Positions 57,987-64,000 of a stretch of DNA of 64,000 bases are shown one piece after another. Below the pieces are notes generated by a model, which saw nothing but the letters and a program-made list of their open reading frames with translations, was not told the origin of the DNA and did no database searches. The stretch is taken from the NCBI RefSeq assembly GCF_035222485.1, contig NC_085921.1, forward strand, positions 310,001 through 374,000. Reading direction: 5' to 3'. The stretch comes from Podospora pseudoanserina. Taxonomy: Eukaryota; Ascomycota; Sordariomycetes; Sordariales; Podosporaceae. The position numbers and the translations under genes were made by a program. Each line of letters begins with the position of its first letter. Within the stretch, counting starts at the first letter, position 1.

Positions 57987-60545
57987 ATGGCGTCAAGTAC
58001 ACAATTATTCTACCGCCTTTGGCAGGAGGAGACGGTGCGCGAGAGATTCTTCGAGCTCTTGTCCAAACAGGACCTCTGTGCCGTGAGAGTGGCCAATTCG
58101 GCCTGCTGCAATCTGGTCACCAGGCGGCTGTTTGTCCGCATCAACTTGACCTTCACATCAAACACCTTCACCAATCCTCACCGCATTCAGGCATTGTCAA
58201 GGATTGGCCACCACATCGAGCACCTCAGCTTCACCTTTCCCCATTCCAATGTCACTTTTCTACCCCCTCTCATTCACCCACAGACAGGCCAGGAGATCCT
58301 GTTTCTGTACAACCCCCACACGTCCATGGCTTCGGCGCTCACAAGGCCAAAGTATGGCAATTCGGAGCTCGGCGACATCCTCACGCAGCAGTACCCGCCT
58401 CTTTTCCATGCGGCCAGCAATGTTCCCTCCTTCATCAACGCCATGAAGCACATGACCAACATGCGCCACCTCACCATCAGAACTCCCGGCCAGGAGCCCA
58501 GTGAGCGTTACCGGAGGGACATTGTTGATTACGCCCTCATCAGCCTCCGCATCTCGGTCGAGCGCGCGCCTCTCACCAAGCTCACCAAGCTTTCGCTCTC
58601 TGGTGTTCACCCTTCCTCCTTCAACTACCTCCGTCACAAGCCGGGCTTCGGCGCTCTCCCCTCGGCGGCCCTCCGATGGCGCCAAATCAAGAAGCTGTAC
58701 ATTTCTGTTGAGAGCTGGGACTTTTATGGCCCTGCCCCCGGTCTCGACCACCTCAAGATTATTGACGACTACATCCGGGAGTTCGCCCCTCAGCTGGAAA
58801 AGTTTTCATTCACTTGGCTTGGGAGGAAGGGACCCTGCCCCATTGCCCTCTCTGGCGACCCCCTTTTCGCCGCCCCAAGACACTCCAAGAAGCTGTTTAA
58901 CGAGGTCACTTCCCCCATGTCTCCTCTTCCGCCCAAACCACTTAGACACCCGCTCGTGATGCCCAAGTTGAGGTGCATGGCGGTCAAAAATGCGACGATG
59001 AATGCGCAGCAGGTGAAGGGACTCGTCGCCGACCATCGGGGCACTGTCAGGGAATTTGACTTTGACAATGTGGCACTCATCAGAGGCAGTTGGGATGATG
59101 CGCTGGGCCCATTGGTGGACAAAGAAGAGGGCGGCAGTCCTGACAGCTGGTCAAGAAAATCATTCGCTTCCGCAGGCTCAAACACAAGACCCGGGACATC
59201 CAGGACAAATACCTCGGCAGGGTCTGCGGTGGCAAACTCGTCGGAGGACGAAGCTGTCACACCGTCGTCGGCTGCGGCCGAGGCAAGCAGGGAGTTGTTC
59301 GAGGTCGACCTTGAGGGAATGGTCTTTGGCGGTGTCAACGACGTCGACAACTTCGAGGCCGGGGTGGAGGAGTGGGCTAGGGGTGTTACTGCTGCCGCTG
59401 CTTCTTCGTCTGCCAGCAACGACCGCTTGGATGACTATGATGACGTCGCCTCTGACATTGAGGCCGCCAAGCAGGCGAGCGAAGGGTTCAGCACGACGCT
59501 TAGGAAGAGGAGGTTGAGAAAGAAGAGGAGGCACCATGACCACGATGAAGAAGACGAGCGCAAGAGCCAGAAGAGCACCGAAAAAGAAAAGGAAAAGAGC
59601 ACTCGCCACTTTCCCGGCCTCGGCAAGAGCAGCAGCAAGCTTACGCTCAAACACTCGCGCAGCCGCAGCGACGAGACGGCTTCCACCACCCCCAAAGAAA
59701 CCAAAGACCGTGAACGCTCTGAATCCCGTCCTCGTCTCCAACGTCGCCGCCGCCACCATCGCCACCACTCCTCGGATGATGCTCTCCCAGCTCTCCCTAC
59801 AATGCCGTCCATGCCGGAGGTGGTTGGCTCTGACGACGAGTCCTACTTCAACTCGCAGCACCCTTACTATACCTCCCCTGGTCCATCCACGCCACCCCCC
59901 CTCACCCGGTCTAACTCTCTGTCTTCCTCCCATTCTGTCTCCCCGGCCCCTTCCCCATCCCCTACCGGAAACAACAGGGGCAGCTCCAGAATCGAGATCT
60001 CAGTCCCTCTCCTCAACCCGGACCCCTTCCCCGTCCTCCTCCAGCCAACAGTTTACGACCCCTCGGCCAAGACCGGGCCGTTTGTGTGCTCCGTCGTCGG
60101 AGAGGAAGACAATGGGCTTTATGAAGACGACGGTCTGAGCCCAGCACAGAGACTGATCGAGGCGGACATGCTTGCCGAAGCGCAAGAGCGTGAGGCCAGG
60201 TCGTCTGCGCTCAAGAGAGCAAGGGAGGCAGTCATGACGAAGCTCTCGAGAGAGTTTTCGAGAAAGGCCAACGCGAACAGTGAAAAGAACAAGGGGTCGG
60301 CGGCGGTGCAGCAGGTCGCTGGGATAATGAGCCTTACCGATTTGCCTTTGCACCCTTTACATACCGGAGGCAATGCTAACAGCCACAATATGGGCGGAGG
60401 CAATAACAGTATCGGATGCAGGATCCGGGAAGGGCTGTTTGGAAAGAGCATGGCGAATGTGGCCGAGTGCAGGTCGGATCAGCAGAGGGTGACCATGGAG
60501 AGTAACGGCAGCGTGTTGGTGCCGCTTATTTTTGCCAGGTCTTGA
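57987..60545 (+). CDS. F-box/LRR-like protein with long disordered tail
   Basis: Single exon, 852 residues. The N-terminus (LFYRLWQEETVRERFFELL, DLCAVRVANSACCNLVTRRLF) has the spacing of an F-box-like helix set, which would recruit Skp1 of an SCF ubiquitin ligase. Residues 60-380 alternate short beta/helix elements with LRR flavour (IEHLSFTFP, MRHLTIRTPG, LTKLSLSGVHP, IKKLYISVES, LEKFSFTWLG, LRCMAVKNATM), as in fungal F-box proteins. Residues about 390-640 are acidic and then strongly basic/Ser-rich (KRRLRKKRRHHDHDEE). A final conserved-looking part (RIEISVPLLNPDPFPVLLQP, SPAQRLIEADMLAEAQEREARS) precedes the end. An alternative is an LRR protein with no F-box activity, since the F-box core is weak. 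The substrate is unknown. Confidence 0.82.
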   Translation: MASSTQLFYRLWQEETVRERFFELLSKQDLCAVRVANSACCNLVTRRLFVRINLTFTSNTFTNPHRIQALSRIGHHIEHLSFTFPHSNVTFLPPLIHPQTGQEILFLYNPHTSMASALTRPKYGNSELGDILTQQYPPLFHAASNVPSFINAMKHMTNMRHLTIRTPGQEPSERYRRDIVDYALISLRISVERAPLTKLTKLSLSGVHPSSFNYLRHKPGFGALPSAALRWRQIKKLYISVESWDFYGPAPGLDHLKIIDDYIREFAPQLEKFSFTWLGRKGPCPIALSGDPLFAAPRHSKKLFNEVTSPMSPLPPKPLRHPLVMPKLRCMAVKNATMNAQQVKGLVADHRGTVREFDFDNVALIRGSWDDALGPLVDKEEGGSPDSWSRKSFASAGSNTRPGTSRTNTSAGSAVANSSEDEAVTPSSAAAEASRELFEVDLEGMVFGGVNDVDNFEAGVEEWARGVTAAAASSSASNDRLDDYDDVASDIEAAKQASEGFSTTLRKRRLRKKRRHHDHDEEDERKSQKSTEKEKEKSTRHFPGLGKSSSKLTLKHSRSRSDETASTTPKETKDRERSESRPRLQRRRRHHRHHSSDDALPALPTMPSMPEVVGSDDESYFNSQHPYYTSPGPSTPPPLTRSNSLSSSHSVSPAPSPSPTGNNRGSSRIEISVPLLNPDPFPVLLQPTVYDPSAKTGPFVCSVVGEEDNGLYEDDGLSPAQRLIEADMLAEAQEREARSSALKRAREAVMTKLSREFSRKANANSEKNKGSAAVQQVAGIMSLTDLPLHPLHTGGNANSHNMGGGNNSIGCRIREGLFGKSMANVAECRSDQQRVTMESNGSVLVPLIFARS

Positions 60546-61996
60546 GGTGGTTTAATGGGGTTTCTTGTCATTCTTTATCAACACCTTTTTCTCTGTCTTC
60601 TCTCATATTAACGAATGAACGGACGGGGATGACAAGACACGCTGTTATGTATTTATGATTCAAGGACGGAAAAAAAGGACTGGCTGGCATACTTTGGCAA
60701 GTTACAGGTGCAACGGACCGGTCAAACAAAGATACCTTGGGAATGGCATCATCGCTGGTGTTGGGGATGGCGGGACATGGAAGGGGGTGTGATTGGGCGG
60801 TGGGTGGCAGGTGTTTTATGACATTTACGACCATTTTTACGTTACTATTCTGAACATTGTTATTTATCATCATCGACTTGACGATCATTACCATGATATG
60901 ATATATCTCAAGTCTCTGTACCTTAATTATCTTCTGGTATCACCGAACTATGCACACCTTGATTTCTAGAAATCCCTCAGTACCTACCTTACCTAGGACA
61001 GAGACAGCAGACGGTGTGACAGGGTCCGAAACAGAAACTCTGTGACACTGACTGGCTGCCAAGTGCTGGTGTTTCGAGGGCGTCCAAGAAAAAGCCATCA
61101 GCATTGATAACAATGCCATGCCGTCCAACCAAGAAAGCGATCGATCGAAAATGGGCACGCTCGGCTCACTCAGCAGATAAGACTTCTTGAGATCAGCGAT
61201 CACCAAGCGATGAAGCGATGAGGTGCAGCGACCAACAGGCATGGGACATGAAGTGCCTGCAACGGCTTGGCAGCACTGTTCTAGGCCCGACCGAAGGGCC
61301 GGGACGAATCAGACCAGAGCTTGCAAATATCCGTGTCCGCCTTCAGGGTGGTTGCTAGCCCCGACGGGCATAGCGTGGACGTGTTCGCTCAGCTTCCCTG
61401 TCCCAAAAATCCTTGGAACCTGGAGATTTGCTCCATCTGAACCCGTGAACCCGCTGCCGCAATCAATTGAGAGCCTCGACAGGTTCCCACCCTGGGGCTA
61501 GAAGCTCAGAGCTCAGACGTCGTTTACGGTTTCGCTTTTTGATTGATTTCGTCCTTCTATCATCTGTCTGTCAGTGCTGTCAGTCTGTCCGTCTCTCGCC
61601 CGCCTTGTGCCTGTCCTGTTCCTCTTCTTTGTCAGCCACGTGTTGTCCCCAGCAATCAGATCATCCGAACCTCCTGACCTGACAGGCCCTCCCGATCTAT
61701 CTCGGCTTGCTTTGACTATCCGAAAACCGAACCGACGCACATAACCCACAGACGACACCTGTCGGCCACCATCCTGTCCGTATCTTTATGACTCGGTCGA
61801 GCCGGTATTGAGTCCAATCGCCGTTCACCTGCGAGCAACCGAAGCCCTGGATATCGCCCTCCCTCCCCCGAACTGTCACGATACGATCCCGTCAACACGC
61901 CCACCAAGCTCCGAGCCTCCATACAGCAAGCAGCATGCATCGGCCCCGACAGACCCGTCCAGACTGTCTTTTATAGTCTGCCGAAGTCTGCCGAAG
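60546..61996. other. Intergenic: 3' flank of the F-box-like gene and promoter/leader of the histidine kinase
   Basis: No gene supported. A TACCTACCTTACCTAGG word is at 60980-60997. From 61540 the DNA becomes C/T-rich (CTGTCTGT words), as in long fungal 5' leaders. Upstream ATGs exist in it; their use is untested. Confidence 0.5.
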
Positions 61997-64000
61997 ATGA
62001 GAGTCGCGATCCGGGAGCAGCTCGCAGCCCTTGTGATATTTGCCGTCCTCGTTGCGCTCGCCATTGTCTCGATTCCAACATGGATATTTGTCAACAATTT
62101 TGTCATTGGCGTTGAGTCGGGTGGTCTGCTTCTGACTGCCTCGCTCAAGGCTGCAAGGATATCATCCGAAATCGATCTGATTCAGACGACATGTCTTACC
62201 ATCTCGACGCGCTTGATGCTGCAACAAGCATTCAAGAACTATTATCAAGGGAAAACCGAATCTGGAAGCGAAGATCCCTGGGTGGAAGCCGTCGCCGATC
62301 TCAAAAGCGCTCTCGGCAGCTCAGGCTTCTCGGGACTTGTGCAAGGCCGCTTATACTCGAGGAATTCAACCGGCAATGCCAATGGGCTATTGAGTATCAC
62401 CGGAAACGGAAACGGTGGCCCCATTTATCTTCCCTACCTGGGAAGTAACGGCTTGCCGGTTGTGCTTGGAGACGATACTTATGGCAACGGCTTCCCGCCC
62501 ATGCTCTATCCAAACATCAGCTACCGAAACAACGGCCGGCAACACCAGTTCGTCAACACGACATCCTTCTCCGCCGAGGTATTCCCCGGCGTGTCTCTCG
62601 GCAATGGAAGTGATGGAAATGGCATCCTGCTTGGCCCTCTAGTTGTCAACTCCAGCTTTGCCCTGGTTTCCATCACCGTCCCTGTTCGCCAGAACGACCA
62701 GCCCCGTTATATATTGGGATACATGACACTCGTTGCCACTGCGAATACCTTGATAGATGTCCAGAGGTCTCGGGAAGGGCTGGGTCGCACGGGAGTGGTC
62801 CTTTTCATGGGCTCTACGAACCCTTGGAATCACTTTGAGAGGCGGGTAGCGGCATCGAATGAAACATGGCAACCGCCGCCGGACGAGTTCTCCAAAGAAG
62901 ATATACACTTCCTCCTCCCACCCCATCCGCCAGAGGATCAGGATGATCGTCATGACCAACACAGCTATGAGTCGGGAAACTTTGGTGCTCCTTTCCCCGT
63001 AACTTCTTATCCCATGGTTCACGACGTCTTCCGCAAGCAAAACCTTGAGCATCCCAACTATGCAATCAGCGACCTGACTACTACCAACGAACAAGGGCAC
63101 TCGGTGGCGGTGGGTGCTGCCCGACCGCAAACATCACTGGTGTCGTGGGCTGTGGTGGTGGAACAAGATGCAAATGAGGCCTTTGAACCCATTCACACCC
63201 TCAGGAGCATCCTCTTGGCCTGTGTGTTTGGCACCTTGGGACTTGTGCTGCTCCTGATCTTCCCTTGCGCCCATCTCAGTGTTATGCCCATTTTGAGGCT
63301 CAAGTCTGCCACAGAGAAGTCGATCGCCCCGCCAGGCTACGAGGATGAAGACAGCGACTCGTATGACGAAGAAAACCCCAGCTCGGGGGGCACAACTTCC
63401 GGGCGGCTATCCGAAAAAACGATCGTGGGCAAGATTCGCCGTCACATCCGCAGACGCAGACGAGCCAAGGCTCGGCAGGGCATTTCGAATGAACCCACTC
63501 GTCGACAGTTCAAGATACCAGCACGTGTGGAGGACCGCAAGCACTTTGTGACGGACGAGCTGACGGAGCTTACGCAAACCTTCAACGAAATGACGGATGA
63601 GCTTCTGAAGCAATACACCTCGCTGGACGAGAAAGTGGCCGAACGGACCAGGGAGCTCGAGATCAGCAAGAAGGCTGCCGAGGCTGCAAACGAGAGCAAG
63701 ACCCTGTTTATCGCCAACATCTCGCACGAGCTCAAGACACCGTTGAATGGAATTATGGGCATGTGTGCAGTTTGCATGGAGGAAGACGACATCGTTCGCA
63801 TCAAGCAATCACTCAAAACGCTCTACAAATCGGGAGATTTGCTGCTCCATCTGCTTGAGGACTTGCTCAGTTTCTCCAAGAACCAAATTGGGCAACAAGT
63901 CAGCCTTGAAGAGCGGGATTTCCGGTTGGGTGAGGTTCGATCACAGATGCTTGCCATTTTTGACAAGCAAGTCCGGGAGAACAAGGTCAGCTTTGCTGTT
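61997..64000 (+). CDS. Sln1-type hybrid histidine kinase, N-terminal part (cut by window end)
   Basis: Partial: 668 codons, open to the last base. The start MRVAIREQLAALVIF matches the opening of fungal class VI kinases. TM1 is about residues 8-34. A long outside region (about 35-400, many N-glycosylation sequons such as NST, NIS, NTT) is the sensor. TM2 is about 403-434 (ILLACVFGTLGLVLLLIF), followed by a HAMP-like linker, a basic block (RRHIRRRRRAKAR), a coiled coil (DEKVAERTRELEISKKAAEA) and the H-box FIANISHELKTPLNGIMGM with the phospho-accepting His at 577. The ATPase and receiver domains must lie beyond the window. In yeast Sln1 signals osmotic state through Ypd1 and Ssk1 to the HOG MAP-kinase pathway; the fungal orthologue is expected to do likewise. 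No intron is visible so far. Confidence 0.94.
   Translation, partial: MRVAIREQLAALVIFAVLVALAIVSIPTWIFVNNFVIGVESGGLLLTASLKAARISSEIDLIQTTCLTISTRLMLQQAFKNYYQGKTESGSEDPWVEAVADLKSALGSSGFSGLVQGRLYSRNSTGNANGLLSITGNGNGGPIYLPYLGSNGLPVVLGDDTYGNGFPPMLYPNISYRNNGRQHQFVNTTSFSAEVFPGVSLGNGSDGNGILLGPLVVNSSFALVSITVPVRQNDQPRYILGYMTLVATANTLIDVQRSREGLGRTGVVLFMGSTNPWNHFERRVAASNETWQPPPDEFSKEDIHFLLPPHPPEDQDDRHDQHSYESGNFGAPFPVTSYPMVHDVFRKQNLEHPNYAISDLTTTNEQGHSVAVGAARPQTSLVSWAVVVEQDANEAFEPIHTLRSILLACVFGTLGLVLLLIFPCAHLSVMPILRLKSATEKSIAPPGYEDEDSDSYDEENPSSGGTTSGRLSEKTIVGKIRRHIRRRRRAKARQGISNEPTRRQFKIPARVEDRKHFVTDELTELTQTFNEMTDELLKQYTSLDEKVAERTRELEISKKAAEAANESKTLFIANISHELKTPLNGIMGMCAVCMEEDDIVRIKQSLKTLYKSGDLLLHLLEDLLSFSKNQIGQQVSLEERDFRLGEVRSQMLAIFDKQVRENKVSFAV

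Overview
The window is nuclear DNA of a filamentous ascomycete (Pezizomycotina), most likely a sordariomycete and possibly Sordariales. The evidence is: many short spliceosomal introns (mostly 55-95 nt, GTRAGT-type donors, CTRAC-like branch sites, CAG/TAG acceptors); monocistronic genes on both strands separated by 0.6-4.4 kb; and fungus-restricted families (Zn2Cys6 regulators, HAM1-like protein, Sln1-type histidine kinase, GPI-type wall protein, Atg5, ORMDL with fungal phosphosites). I found no tRNA, rRNA, CRISPR array, transposon or virus-derived element. Splice models were worked out by hand; every complete multi-exon model closes in frame.

Layout. 0.4-3.2 kb (-): secreted GH31 alpha-glucosidase. 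4.5-7.3 kb (-): caspase-like (C14) domain joined to C2H2 zinc fingers. 8.6-10.2 kb (-): MATE transporter. 11.6-14.4 kb (-): Zn2Cys6 regulator. 17.1-19.1 kb (-): patatin-like protein lacking the expected catalytic serine. 20.2-22.5 kb (+): HAM1-like/DUF4449 protein. 23.2-23.9 kb (+): small MARVEL-type membrane protein. 25.4-26.5 kb (+): repeat-built hydrophilic protein with a strong-looking promoter. 27.1-28.0 kb (+): small probable nuclear protein. 28.0-32.4 kb: long gene-free stretch ahead of a large Zn2Cys6 regulator (32.4-36.3 kb, +). 37.2-38.3 kb (-): ATG5. 39.9-44.2 kb (-): 1399-residue conserved-looking protein with a possible histone-fold segment. 44.2-47.7 kb: gene-free. 47.7-51.3 kb (-): His/Asp/Lys-repeat, Cys-rich, GPI-type secreted protein. 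52.1-52.9 kb (-): ORMDL. 54.4-56.5 kb (+): five-zinc-knuckle, Air1/2-like protein. 58.0-60.5 kb (+): F-box/LRR-like protein. 62.0 kb to the end (+): Sln1-type hybrid histidine kinase, cut by the window edge.

The genes do not form an obvious pathway cluster; this looks like ordinary fungal housekeeping and regulatory territory. The least expected items are the caspase/zinc-finger fusion, the metal-binding-looking wall protein, and the patatin-like protein whose nucleophile position is glycine.
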